NCBI GenBank assembly: GCA_013350335.1
Contig: CM023539.1
Location: 29,691,043 to 29,755,042 of the forward strand
Length of the DNA stretch: 64,000 nucleotides
Source of the DNA: Chimonanthus salicifolius
Lineage: Eukaryota; Streptophyta; Magnoliopsida; Laurales; Calycanthaceae
Reading direction: 5' to 3'
In this document: piece after piece, positions 45,861-57,989 of the stretch
How positions within the stretch are numbered: the stretch's first letter is position 1
Layout: every line of letters starts with the position of its first letter
Translations under genes and position numbers: made by a program
The notes under the pieces: model-generated
Told to the model about the DNA's origin: nothing
The model's database searches: none
Seen by the model: the letters and a program-made list of their open reading frames with translations, nothing else

Positions 45861-48648
45861 TGTGAAGCCTAGAAATTTTAGAAATTATTGAAATTGAATT
45901 TGTATTAATTAATTGAGATTAATATTAATTAATCAATTAATTAGAGAAAATAAGTGGGAGATTAATTGAGGAAATTAATGTATAAATTAATTGACGGGTA
46001 TCACGATATGAAATTAATTTAGATTGATTGGGTGACGAGGCATCACGCCACATGGGCGGTGACGTGTCACGCCACGTGGAAAGGGACTCAAGTGCCATAT
46101 CCTAATAACGTAAGGGCGAAAAAGGGAATGGCAAAAGAGGCCACAAAACTAAGTCACACACTGTGGAAGTCGTTCCAGTTCCACCGCATGTACAGTGTTA
46201 TCCTAAGTTACGTGCGCACGGCAGTGGAACAGTTCCACTTTCTCATGCACACGACACTCCCCCACCTTCCACATCATGCGTACAGGTTCCACTTCCACAT
46301 TATAGGCACTCGATACTCATTTTCCCTCTTCTTTCTTCACACGGCCATTCCAAACCTTATACTTTGAAACCCATCTCCCCACTGTGAAAGCTAAGAAGGA
46401 AAAATGAGGAAGGAAAGGAAAATAAAGAAATGCGAAGAAGGAAAGAGGAAGAGGATTACGGAAAGCGTCAGTTTAAGGTTGGTGAAATTTTTAAAGTTAA
46501 TATTTAGATTTAAATTAGAGTCTAGGGTGATTTAGAATCAACCCTCGACGAATTCAGATTAATGAATGAAAATAGGACTGATTCGGGAATTGTCGGGTAT
46601 TCTCCCCAATTCAGGAATCGAGTTCAAATCCGTGAAATTGTATATTAAATTGTGAGTATTAATCTCCTAAAATGTGATAAATCACATGTGGCAATCAATC
46701 TAAGAAGTTAGGTTTAGAAATCAAGGCCAATGACCCACTTCTTTATTGATTTTCAAGTTTAAGAAACTCGACTTACGCTGCATTTTCTACAGTTTCTGCA
46801 ACTGTGTGACTGAGGAAGATAGGTCTCGGAAGGTCCGAAAAGAAGCTCGGACGATCCTAAGATTCAGACGGTCCGAGGTGATTATTTTCAGAGCTGAAGT
46901 TTGGGACAATTCGAAGCTGGCCTGGGGACGTTCCGAAGCTTGGGACGATCCGAAGCTGGACAATCCGAAGCTGGCCTTGGGGACGTTCTGAAGCTTGGGA
47001 CGATCCGAAGCTGGCCTAGAGATGTTCCAAGGTGACAGTAGCCAGACTCTCTTATTTTCTAAACACATGAATTCAATTATTTATAAAGAGCACTTACACT
47101 TATTACTAGATGTAGTTGGTAAACCTCAATGAAGGTTTCTTAAACAAGGTCTGTGGGTATGGAAATATTATTAAGACCCCAAACTTTTAAGATTTTATTA
47201 TGAATTCCAGTGACAACACATAGACCCATGTATTCTTACAAGACCTTTACATGTGTAATAACTAGGAGATAAAACATGAGATTGAGAGTCTAAAGGCATT
47301 GAATTAAACTAAGAATAATGATATCATGTGTTCTTGTGTGACATGTATAGATAATGAACGAAGGACCGAAAACAAACCCGGTAGCACCGAGTTAGTTTGT
47401 GGATTGCCTTCATTCGCTGATTCGGCTAGGATCAAGTAGGTTCTCCAACTTTCTTGAAGTATCACGTTATTACTATATATGTGGAGTTAGTATTTAATTT
47501 CAATGCATGATTTATATGATTTATCGATGCATAGACATGAAAGGCATGCATCTTATGTGGAATGGGATTAGAATGAGTCAGAGGTTAGGAGATGTTAAAC
47601 TCTAACCTGAAATATTTGAAATATTTTAACTATTCTGTATGGCTGCGTCCATGGGTTATGAAATATGGCATTTTAATTGGACAGAAAGCTCGATGGTCAG
47701 TAGAAGTCCTTAACCCTGCGCAGGAGTATGGGTGTGTAGCACTCCCACGGTAGTTCCAGTTAAATGCTAGTATTGGGTAGTAGCTCCCAGCTGGTGCCCC
47801 AGAAAAGCTACGGACATAATAGTCAATGGTTAAAACTGTTTGGAATGGAGAGTATGGTAGAGAGAAATACATGGGCATGAGAGGGGGTTTGCATCAATTC
47901 ATGTACTATGGCATTTGCATCACATTATTTTGATGAGTTATTGAAAGTATAATGATCATAAATTTGGTTTATGAAATGATGATGAATTTGTTTTAAATGC
48001 TTTATGAATATGAGATATGAACTGAGTTTTGAAATATGAGTTGGGGATGATTTTCAATTGAATTGTTTGATATGAAGAACTTACATATATTTTCCTCCGA
48101 TTTTATATATATATCATGTTGGTACCCACTTCGATGAGAATACCTACTGGGCGTTGACTAAGCCCACAATACTCTTTTCTTTTAGAAACTAATACATGAA
48201 GGGAGAAAGGTGACGAGGCTGGACCAAGCAACAGTCAGGCGTAGATGAGGATGGAGCAAGACGAAGGATTTCGTAGAGTCTTGCATTTTAATATTATTAG
48301 AGAACTAAGCAATTATGTAGGAGTTAGGTTATTTGAGAATTTTGAGATATGTAATTGAACCTTTTATTTGAGAAATAAATTCTATGGATAACTATTGTTT
48401 TGCTTTGAATTAAAGATGGTTGTATCTTATTTGTCAAGAGCATGTACATAATTCCGCAAAACTTTAAGTTAGTGTGTTGCCAAGTATACATGGACCTTAT
48501 CCATGTTCACGCACTAGTTGGGCTAGTCGAGGGTCAAATCTTCAAGTATTGGCTTGACTCGCGTCGTGGCTCTCTCCCCTCTAGTTCCGTTATTAATTAT
48601 TATCAATTAATCACTCTGATAAATAGGGAGAGAGGGATGGGCGCTACA
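45861..48648 (+). mobile_element. 5' LTR of the plus-strand gypsy element
   Basis: Starts TGTGAAGCCTAGAAATTT and ends GGGATGGGCGCTACA at 48648, two bases before a good PBS. Its end region (GAATACCTACTGGGCG at 48139; GACTCGCGTCGTGGCTCTC near 48555) matches the minus-strand reading of the hairpin-bearing LTRs at 5078 and 53359. That is how their orientation was inferred. Length 2788 bp. Confidence 0.75.
46900..47032 (+). repeat. 55-bp tandem repeat rich in TTCCGAA
   Basis: GGGGACGTTCCGAAGCTTGG at 46924 recurs at 46979, with further partial units of GACGATCCGAAGCTGG. It lies within the LTR. It resembles in style the TTCCGAA-dense segments of the other LTR family. Confidence 0.7.
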
Positions 48649-48664
48649 GTTGGTATCAGAGTGA
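48649..48664 (+). other. Primer binding site (initiator tRNA-Met type)
   Basis: GTTGGTATCAGAGTGATG follows the LTR end at 48648. It matches the TGGTATCAGAGC complement of plant initiator tRNA-Met except at the last base. It confirms plus orientation. Confidence 0.85.
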
Positions 48665-48925
48665 TGAAAAAGCAAAGTAAGGAGTATCCATGAGAGTGAA
48701 ATTTGAACAAACCATATACATTGAAAATAAAAGGTGTTAGTCATGGTATGACATATACACAAAGATAAAATTAGAGATGAAAACCTTGAATTTCCCCAAT
48801 TTAGAAAGTCAAATAAATGCATGAACAAACTTGTTGATATAATATGATGGTGGTCATTGGAATGAACTTAGTTATGCATTTATGAAATAAGAGTATTTCC
48901 TAATTGTGGTATTTGACATAGGAAA

Positions 48926-49985
48926 ATGCTGCCCAGAAGAGTATCTCGTTCACGAAAACCTTCAGCGCGTGTCGCTGGCATTGGAGATGGTGCTCCTCCT
49001 GTAGCACCAGAAGTACAGACCGATGCTCCTCCTATAGCACTAGAAGTACAGACCGATGCTCCTCTACAACACCGGAGGTACCTACTGTTGTTCCTCCAAT
49101 AGCCCCAGAAGTGCAGACTTTTCTGCAGAATTTGGTGCAAGCGGTGATACAGTCTACTCAGACTGCAAATGACACGAGTCAAAACCTTGAGAACCAAAAC
49201 ATAGAGAGAAATTTCCAACAACAGCAGCCACCAAAATTTTATAGCATAGATGGACCGATAGCTGCAGAGAACTTGATTGATAGTTTGACTCAAATCTTCA
49301 AGTTGTTAAAGAGCACAGTCGAGGAGGACTGAATCCTCCTAGCCAGTTCTTAACTTATAAACAACTCAGTCAAATGGTGGAAAATGGTTGAAGAACAAAA
49401 TATGTTGACGGATCAAACTTGGAAAAGTTTTAAAGAATTATTTCTGGGACGTTATTTCCCTGAGGAGGAAAGAGAGTGCAAGGCACATGAATTTATAGTC
49501 CTGGCTCAGAAGAATCTTTCGGTTGCTAATTACCAGGTGGAGTTCACCCAACTGTCTACTTATGCTCCCTATATGGTGGACACAGAGTCCAAGAAGGCCC
49601 GAAAATTTGAAAGAGGTCTTCGACCCTCAATCAAGTCGATGGTGATATCCCCAGCGGCCAAGACATACGCAGAGATGGTGAGCAGAGTTATCACTGTGGA
49701 GAAGATTTAGCGGAATCAACTATTTTCATGGAACACTGAAGGAGGCAGAGTAGTACCAGCTCTTCCCAACCAAATAAGAGGTTCAGATCTGATGCACCAC
49801 GTCCTCAGACTTCTGCACCTATGGTTTAGTCTACTGGAAGCGTTTTCACATGTTTCCATTGCGGGCAGGCCGGACACTCTAGGAGGAATTGTCCACAGTT
49901 GAACATGACACAGCCTGCACCATCTTCTTGCAGCACCTTTGCCTGTTATCAATGCGGTCAGACTAACCATATGAGGAGGAATTGT
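48926..49985 (+). pseudogene. gag of the plus-strand gypsy element (disabled)
   Basis: Starts MLPRRVSRSRKPSARVAG at 48926, then an 11-residue repeat (APPxAPEVQTD) in four copies (48992-49122), the third lacking one base so the frame breaks. The core is readable at 49384-49710 (WKSFKELFLGRYFPEEERE, RKFERGLRPSIKS). Two intact CCHC knuckles follow: CFHCGQAGHSRRNC (49851-49892) and CYQCGQTNHMRRNC (49944-49985). Stops at about 49330 and 49708 also interrupt it. Confidence 0.8.
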
Positions 49986-50149
49986 CCTCAGCTACGTTAG
50001 GGACCACCAACACATGCATCCTATCGGCCACCTGGCAGACCGACTCAATCACATATGTCTTGGTCACAGACTCAACCAGATAGCCTCCAGCACCAGTAGG
50101 TTCGGGACGAGTGTACTCTCTGGTCCCGCTATCAGAGACTGCTAATCAC

Positions 50150-51920
50150 TCAGTGATCTGAGGTATGGTTATTATTGGTAGTTCATGTGTTATTGCTTTA
50201 TTTGATTCTGGAGCATCGCATACATTTATATCTGCCTCTATTGTTTCGACCACGGGAATGTTACTATAACACTTGACATCTACTTTCACCATTATATCAC
50301 CTGTTGGAGACGCATCTCTTAATTTAATTTGTAATTCAGTAGATACTGAATTGAATAAATTTAAGTTTAAATTTAATTATCTGGTGATGAATATGGCGGA
50401 GTATGATGTAATCTTTGGCATGGATTGGTTGAGCACCTATTATGCATGCATCGATTGCTACCGCAGGAGGGTGACATTTTGGTCACCTGAGAGACAAAGA
50501 TTTATTATGTACGGCGATACACAGAAATTGTCTATGTGTGGGGAACCTCAAGATGAGATAGGACATATTTTGTTGAATAGCCTCAGATTGGATGATTCAC
50601 CAGTATCCACTCTACCGGCAGTAGTGAAAGACTATGCTGATGTTTTTTCGAAGGAAATTCCAGATTTACCTCCTAGGCGAGAGATCGATTTTGAGATCAA
50701 GTTATTTCCTAGCACCGCACCTATGTCACTTCCACATTATAGAATGGCACCTGTGGAGATGTCAGAACTCAAGAAACAGATTGATGAACTACTTGGATTG
50801 GGTTTCATCCGACATAATAGATCGCCTTGTAGAGCGCCTGCTTTGTTTGTTAAGAAGAAAGACCGCTCCCTAAGAATGTGTGTGGAATATCGGCGTCTTA
50901 ACCAAGTTACAATCAAGAACCGGTAGCCAGTACCAAGAATTGATGACTTGTTTAATCATCAGGGAAAAAGATAGAGAGAAAACAACATTTAGAACCAGAT
51001 ATGGGCTGTACGAGTATGTGGTGATGCCCTTCGGATTGACGAATGCACCAGTAGTATTTATGGATCTAATGAATCAGATTTTCGTCCTTATTTGGACAAA
51101 TTTGTAATTGTATTCATAGATGACATTCTCATCTATTCCACCAGTGAGAAGGAACATGCAGAGCATGTACGGATTGTATTAGAGACCTTGAGGAAGGACA
51201 AATTGTTTGCCAAGGCAAGTAAGTGTGAATTCTAGTGAATTCTAGTTGTCCAAAGTTAACTTTTTGGGACACATAGTGACGACGGAAGGGATAGCAAATC
51301 CAGTAAAGGTAGCTACAGTGAAATATTGGAAGCCTCCTCAGAATGTGACTGAAATCAGAAGCTTCCTAGGGTTAGTGGGGTATTACCGCAAATTCATCAT
51401 GGACTTCTCCAAAATTGTGACCCCACTTACCCGATTGATTCAGAAAGTAGTCAAGTTTGAATGGACCGATCAGTGCAACAGATGGATCGAGGAACTGAAG
51501 GAAAGACTGACAACAGCTCCCATATTGATCATTCCAGAGCGAGGCAAGGGATACATATTATATTGTGATGCTTCGGGTGAAGGACTTGGTTGTACACTCA
51601 GTCAAGGTGCACATGTTGTAGCCTATGGCTCTAAACAGCTGAAGATTCATGAGTGGAACTATCCCACCCATGATCTTGAGTTAGCCGCAGTGGTGTTTGC
51701 ACTCAAAAGCTGTCGGTATTATCTCTATGGAGAAAATTTTGACGACTTCTCTGATCACAAGAGCCTCAAGTATCTGTTCGGACAGAAGGAACTCAACATA
51801 AGACAAAGGAGATGGATGGAGTATCTGCAGGACTATGACTTTGCCCTCCGTTATCATCCGGGCAAGCCAAACAAAGTCGCGGATGCACTCAGTTGTATGA
51901 GCCATGGGACAGTGGCTTAG
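50150..51920 (+). pseudogene. Gypsy protease, RT and RNase H (disabled, no integrase)
   Basis: The protease active site FDSGASH is at 50201-50221 and its end [10 protein letters not shown] at 50410-50440. RT starts at 50730 (LPHYRMAP) and has [20 protein letters not shown] near 50850-50910. A stop follows at 50926, and about 25 codons around the conserved [12 protein letters not shown] motif A are deleted. The second catalytic motif FIDD is present at 51113-51124. RNase H (51246-51920) has [13 protein letters not shown] and KVADALS, then a stop. The loss of motif A alone would abolish activity. Confidence 0.85.
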
Positions 51921-52039
51921 TCTGATCTGGCAAGAATGTGAAATGATGTCAGCCATCAAAGATTTGAGCCCTCAGATCACGAATAGAGGATGTGTGTACA
52001 ATCTTATAGTACACTCCACTATGACATCAAGAATAGAAT

Positions 52040-53200
52040 CAAGTGGACCATTCATACTAATTAAAAACATCAGATTAAAAAGGAAAACCAGTAAGACACA
52101 AGAAAATTCTTGTTTTTCTCTAAACTTCAAATCCAAATTTAGGACTCAAAACTTAACCATAATGACTTCCATTTGATTCTAAACTGACTAGAATTTAAAA
52201 ATAAAAACAATGGTTACCTTCGCTTTTGCTCCTAGGTTGAAATTCAACAACTGGAAAAATCTTTCACTTAAGCTAACAGTGAAAACAGACAGAATAGAAC
52301 AGTGGTTTTCCTCTTGAGAATTCAGTGAAGAATTCCTCTGGGAATGACCTGAATTTATGGGGAATGCAAGGTAGGGTAGTAGGTTCCATGCATGGCCACT
52401 GGAGTTTCCACGTCGCTTTGCAGGCTACGACGATAGGTTCCAGGCGCAGCTGCTTCCGATCGTCACCTGCTACGCAGGTGATTTCAAGTTTTGGGTATTT
52501 GCAATTTAGTCCCCTTAAATTTATTTGCATTTTAAACCCAGTTTCTTTTTTTTTTTAAATATTTAGCTATTAAATTATTTATTTAATTTAATCCGTCCCA
52601 CCCAAAATGTTGGGTTTTAAAATCTAAAGGTACTATAACAATTTAGAAATTTACATTTCACCATAATTACTTGATTTAAACAAAATTCATGTTTTTAATA
52701 CTATTCACTTAACTTAATTTGTATTTATTTTAAGAGTTTAAAGTCTCTATTTTCAAAATCTAGAAATATAAAACAATGAATCAAAATAAAATCTAATTAT
52801 ACATATTTTTCTTAAGAATTTTCTAACTTCTAAAATTATTTAAAACAATCGTTTCCTAGCTTTCGGGACCTTTTATGGGTAATTTTTAATAACAGTTTTC
52901 TGAAATAATGAAATAAAGATACTTATAAATTTCAGAATCTAAATCCCTAATAAAGAAATCAATGTCACTCAAATAATAATAAAAAACAATTATTCAAACA
53001 ATAAATACACTGTTAATGGTAAATTACCATTTTGCCCCTCTAACTTAAATGAGTTGGATCAATGAGCTATCGAGCTCTGATTGGGCCAATTCTGGACTTT
53101 TCACAAATCCCTCACTGTAATCTACATGATTAACAGGTTAAATCACGACTTATTAAGATAAATCATATTATTTAAGCCTAATTCAAGTCAGGGTGTTACA
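52040..53200 (-). mobile_element. 5' LTR of the minus gypsy element, proximal piece
   Basis: Aligns nearly base for base with 39177-40325 of the 3' LTR (for example the GGAAAACCAGTAAGACACAA block at 52080 and 39210). On the minus strand it starts TGTAACACCCTGACTTG at 53200. The similarity to its partner is high, so the insertion is fairly young. The ORFs in this piece are shared with the 3' LTR and are not coding. Confidence 0.8.
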
Positions 53201-53205
53201 AAAAG

Positions 53206-53353
53206 AATTATGCAATCTTCTATATCTACTTATCTACATAGGATGGTTGTTAAGTACATACTTTAGTACTTAAAGGCCACTCCTCGTTTGGTTTTTTTTA
53301 GATCCCTCCTCGATCTCTACTCTTCGTGCCTCCAGTGATGAAGATTGGGCGGG
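53206..53353 (+). pseudogene. Ty1/copia relic, middle piece (RT-RNase H junction)
   Basis: Reads, with one stop, as the conserved copia stretch TYLHRMVVKYIL-YLKATPR (53225-53280) and then LRASSDEDWAGK (53318-53353), where copia RNase H begins (family pattern YSDADWAGC). The reading is cut at DWAGK by the solo LTR and resumes at 57497. Confidence 0.75.
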
Positions 53354-54185
53354 TAAACTGTAACACCCCGCCCTTTTTCACTCGCTTCTTCCCGTAAATT
53401 CAGAGTATATATTTTTTTTATAACAGAGTAGAGTGATAGAACACGGGACGTCACGACGCGAGCTAAGTCCGAACTTCCAAAGTACGACCCTTAACTGGCC
53501 AACCCTATGTGTGCATGGACTAAGTCTATAAAAATGGTTCACACATAACAATATAAACATGCGGAATAAAAATCAGGACATGCGGAAACATAATAGAACA
53601 CAGTTCTATTCCATACAGTTAGCAAAGTACGTCAAGTCTTTAATCATCATTATCATATTATAATTATTCAGCAAAATATCCAACCACAACAAATTCATCT
53701 AAGTTATTACAATCCGAATTCTGGATACTCAAAATACAAGCCCATGAGTATCTAAAACAAATATAAACTATATTCCTCCAAGCTCCCATGCCTAGTCCGT
53801 TTTGCATTCATCGTTCCCTTCGTTTCCTATATCATCAACTAGGGTAGAAGTAGGGCGTTAGTACAACGCGCCCAGTAGGTATTCCAATTAGGGTTAGTAC
53901 AAAAAATTCAGATATAATAAATATATCAAATCCAATTATAATAAATCATACCATACTTATAAAGCATCGTATCCAAAACAGTGTATGATAATAGAGATCC
54001 AATCATACAGATAAAAATCGAAAACCTTGCATGATAATAAAGATCAAATCATGCTTATTCAATGCCATGCCATGCTATCATATGCAATGAGTCTCACCCA
54101 TCACATGTACATAAAAGTACCCCTCCACATAGGTCTTTCGGATGCCCCAATGGAGTGTGAACCCTCCGGCTACATTTCATACATA

Positions 54186-54371
54186 GTATCCTCTTGATGG
54201 AATTCTCCTCATCAAGGTAACCCCCACGATTGTTTTACGGACGTCCCGACAGAGTGGTGGATCTCCGGCTACATTGTATCCTCTTGATGGAATTCTCCTC
54301 ATCAAGGTATTCCCCACTAGTGATTTACGGACGTCCCGACGGAGTGTGGATCCCCGGTTACCTGTTTATCC
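54186..54371. repeat. 100-bp tandem repeat with internal hairpin
   Basis: GTATCCTCTTGATGGAATTC at 54186 repeats at 54286, each with CTTGATG...CATCAAG able to pair, followed by a TTTACGGACGTCCCGAC block. A related single version with GTGATGGGATTCTCATC text lies at 5720-5860 in the fold-back element. Confidence 0.75.
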
Positions 54372-54849
54372 CTCCCATGCCATGCATGAGATGCAAATGT
54401 CCACATGCTATGCAATTATACAAATCATAGTATTTAAAAGCTCATATTTAAAACAAATGCTAATTTATCAAATAAACATAGCATTTAAAATCACCATTTG
54501 AAACATATCCTTTTCAATATAAATTTCATCAAAAAATAAGATAAAACAATGCACATAAACCCATGGTTTCAAAGAGGTGGAATCCTACCAAAGACCGCTA
54601 ACGTGTCCTTGCGTCTTTCGTCCGGTAACCGCTCACGATCGTAAACACCTTGTGAGGTCCCGTTACCTTATAATATAAAATCAATTAAAACCAAGTCCCA
54701 CTTGATTTATAATATTTTAAGTCCATAAACCAATCCCCATGAGGTTTGTCATTTTCAGTCAATATTACTAAATTGCCATTGGTTTAATCTTTAATTAACA
54801 ATTCATTTATTTAATCCAACATACAGTAACCCTATGTCCATCAAAACAA

Positions 54850-55925
54850 TTCCCATGGAGTTTGGCCATACACCATGGCCAAAACCCATGGTCCCTTATT
54901 TTCACTTAATTACCAAAATGCCATCCATGGCTATCATTCCATTATTCTCACCCTTCATCCCTTGGTTTGGTAAACCATTCATTTAAACTATACAAAGGCC
55001 CACAATTGGCCCATTAACAAGTTCATGGGGTTCGGCCATACACCATGGCCGAACCCATGATCTTTCAATTTTTTTAGGTGATAATTACAAAATTGTCATC
55101 CAAGGCTAACCTTCCTTTTTAGAAAGTATTTACAACCTTGCCATTGCCTCCAACAACTTAGGCTTAGGTTCCAACACATAAGTCCATTCATGAACCCTAA
55201 AAAAATATACCTTAACCACTTAAGTCCCTAAAGAACCTCATGGGGTTTGGCCATACATCATGGCCGAACCCATGATCCTCCATTTGGCCTTTAATTACAC
55301 TTTTGCCCTTCTTAGGTTTATGTCCAAAAAGATCCATAAAGTTGCTCCATAAAAATCCATATGACCCATTAAATTGGTTCACCATCTTAGGTCCATAATT
55401 AGAAAGTCTATAAATAGAAGCTTTCTAAATTCAATATACAACTTTCATAAATAAAAGCTTTCTAATTTAGCAACCAACTTCCATAATTTGATAGTTTCCA
55501 AATTTATCTCCACCTTCTATATTTAGAAGGTTTCCAAGTTAGCACCCATCCTTCCATAATTGGAAGCTTTCCAAATTTAGCAACCAACTTCTATAATTAG
55601 AAGCTTTCTAATTTAGCCAATCAAAATCCATCAACCATACAAAACAACTCCATGGGGTTCGGCCATACACCATGGCCGAACCCTATGGTTCACAATCCTC
55701 CTTCTACAAATTATTAAACATTGATCTTACATTTAATCCATTAAAATCCAATAAAACCCATTCAATTTATTCATGATTCTTATCCATTTAATCCTTTCAA
55801 AAACTATATAGCATTAACATCAACTCTTATTTAAAATTAACCTATGACCTTCCATGGTTTTCCATAAATTATATCTATTCTTTAATCATGGGGTTAGGCC
55901 AAGATCCATGTTTGAATCCTATGGT
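54850..55925. repeat. GTTCGGCC hairpin array in the 4.1 kb LTR
   Basis: Hairpins of the GGTTCGGCCAT ACACC ATGGCCGAACC type lie near 54853 (degenerate), 55024, 55239, 55651 and 55888 (degenerate). At 55024-55058 and 55651-55690 the stems pair over at least 11 bp. Confidence 0.85.
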
Positions 55926-57496
55926 TCCTTATTTTTAAACAAAATAACAATCACTTACCAGTTCCGTGACTCGTTCGGTTTTCCTTCGCTCCGGTTGATT
56001 CTTGCTTTTCCAATCTTCTTCTTTCCTTAGCCTCTTTTGTGTATGCTGTGAGCCACTTTGTTTTGTTGCTACCTCTCTTCGAAACAAGATCCGACCCTCT
56101 CAGTTCTCGTATCACAGCCCCTTATTATCTCCGCAGATTGGTTCCAAGTTTCTCAGCATGCACACTTCCGTTGTATATGATGAACCCACCTACTTTGTCA
56201 CCGATCTGCTGTTGTCTGGCTGCAGTCTTGGACGCCCAACTCCATCGCTTGCGGAGATGTCTCAGATCAGACCTCTGCTTATCTGTACTTCGAGCAATCA
56301 GTCAAACCACACTATTAGATACCTCTTATAGAACACGATGATGATCAGCCCTCTTTGTTAAAGAAAGACCTCCACTGATCCGATTCGTGCCCCACCCCAA
56401 GATGATACCCACAGTTTACAGCCGTGTATAGGACAGTCCACACACCTTCTCTCAGTTCATGTCTCTCTAGTGTCTACACGTCCTCTGTTTATTGCAGCTA
56501 ACCAATGCCTCTTATGCTACACAGCGCTGGCAGCAACTTGCAGATCTGTATACTACAGATTTGTACACATACTGCTGCATGACAGCTCTATGTCTTCTTC
56601 TCAGCCGAGCTTAAAGAAGATGCAAACACCTCCATCGTTTTGCTGCCTTTGGGATTATCCTCTAGAGCTGCTGCTCAAACAACCCAGTCAGATCTACTGC
56701 TGCACCGCCCTCGATCAGATCAACCCTTCAACCAAGGAATCCTGCTCTGTCTAGCAGCCACAGATCCTGTGGTTCAGCGCCAATCCTCTGCCTGCAAATT
56801 CTCTTTCTGTTGTAAGCAGTTGTTACAGCAACTCTACATGAGTGCTGTGTAAGCCCAGCGCCAACTGCTCTTTTCTCTGACTCTTACCGCCGTGTACATC
56901 ACATAAATAGGTAGGAAATTTGCCATAAAATCCATCTATACGGTTGATCCTAGATGAGAAGATCTAGGCCAATTGTCTTGCTTGCCTATCACAAATAGAA
57001 ACCCATATTGGCTTTGCTACACTTGCTACAAATAAGAACACCTTTTTAGCAGGATGCTTTCCCAAGACAAAGCCATGCTTATCCATCGATTTCCAACATA
57101 TCCATGAGATTTTTCTTACCAAATAGAAAATCTTATGCCAACAACTCCACATGTTGAGAGTCCCTTCCTTTTGGCAATTGTCGAGTTTCTATGTCTACAG
57201 CCAGCCGCCCATGTAATGCTCGAATATCAAACCCAATCTTTAGGATTTCCATCTTTCTAATCCATTATAATTCATTATTTTCCTTTCCATATGCATAATA
57301 ATTTATTAGAGAAATAATGCACTACTAATTTAACTCGGCCCCATTTAATTTCATTGAAACCATTTACCAAAACCGTTGGGTCTTAATTGGACAAATAACC
57401 AACACTTTACCCATATAAGGTCCATATCTTAAAATTTCACAAATTAAATGGGTAATTTCCCTAAATATTTATAACTTGAAAATCCTGAGTGTTACA

Positions 57497-57925
57497 TAAA
57501 CCATATGATTGCCATTTCTACAAGAGGTTATTGCATCCATCTTAGTAATAATTTAATCTCATTGAGTTTTAAAAGCAATGTCTATATGGTTCGATTTGGT
57601 ACCAAAGTTGAATATCGTGCTTTGGAAAATGCAACAACTGAAGTAGTTTAGCTAAAAACTTTTTTATGTGATCTTTGCGTTTCTTTGCATGAACCTCCAA
57701 TTCTATGGTACTATAATAAGTGTTATATATTTAATTGCATGCATAAAACATATCGAGATTGAGTATCATATGAGAGAAATTTGCGCATAAAGAGCTCATG
57801 ATTCGCTACATATCTTCACAAAAAGTCTTTCTTCATCTCTATTTAAGCTTCTATGAGACAAGCTTTATATGTTTGACAAGTCCATAAGCTCAAGGGGGTG
57901 TATTGATAAGATAAGCGTTTAGGTA
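57497..57925 (+). pseudogene. Ty1/copia relic, 3' piece (RNase H end)
   Basis: Resumes the reading cut at 53358. After one frameshift it shows TRGYCIHLSNNLISLSFKS, then VEYRALENATTEVV and HEPPILWYYN, and an IFTKSLSS-type end near 57830, all in copia RNase H order. It closes with AAGCTCAAGGGGGTGTATTG (57887-57906), a copia-style polypurine tract and LTR start. Stops and shifts throughout. Confidence 0.75.
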
Positions 57926-57989
57926 TTTCTTTTAAAACTTTAATGATTTGTATCATCTATATTTAAATTTCAAATGTATCTGTAAATAA

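Larger units (their letters stand above)
45861..52040 (+). mobile_element. Second gypsy element, plus strand, 3'-truncated, nested in the 5' LTR
   Basis: 5' LTR 45861-48648, PBS, gag, protease, RT and RNase H, then truncated with no integrase, PPT or 3' LTR. It abuts LTR sequence of the host element near 52040. The host LTR has also lost about 240 bp (equivalent of 38937-39176), so a deletion removed the junction after insertion. The five bases before it are AGTTA. Confidence 0.75.
36087..53200 (-). mobile_element. Tekay/Del-like Ty3/gypsy element with nested insertions
   Basis: Whole-element call. Order on the minus strand: 5' LTR (53200 down, in two pieces), gag (44949-43587), protease, RT, RNase H, integrase, chromodomain-like end (to 40397), PPT, 3' LTR (40325-36087). 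Flanks are AAAAG at 36082-36086 and 53201-53205; the boundary is uncertain by one base in an A run. Nested inside are a hAT element in the 3' LTR and a plus-strand gypsy element in the 5' LTR. The PBS and the end of the 5' LTR are missing. Confidence 0.8.
53359..57496 (-). mobile_element. 4.1 kb solo LTR (hairpin family) with TSD TAAAC
   Basis: Termini are TGTAACACCCCGCCC at 53359 and CCTGAGTGTTACA at 57496; TAAAC flanks both (53354-53358 and 57497-57501). It lies inside copia RNase H coding text that rejoins across it, so the boundaries are firm. Its low-coordinate 0.5 kb corresponds to both arms of the fold-back element. It carries a tandem repeat (54186-54371), hairpins (54850-55925) and a compositionally distinct, C-rich segment at 56000-56900. 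No gene was recognised. Confidence 0.85.

Noticed and set aside
46032..46387. ORFs of 111 and 74 codons
   Set aside because: They lie in the U3 of a gypsy LTR, overlap in two frames and have no recognisable motif.
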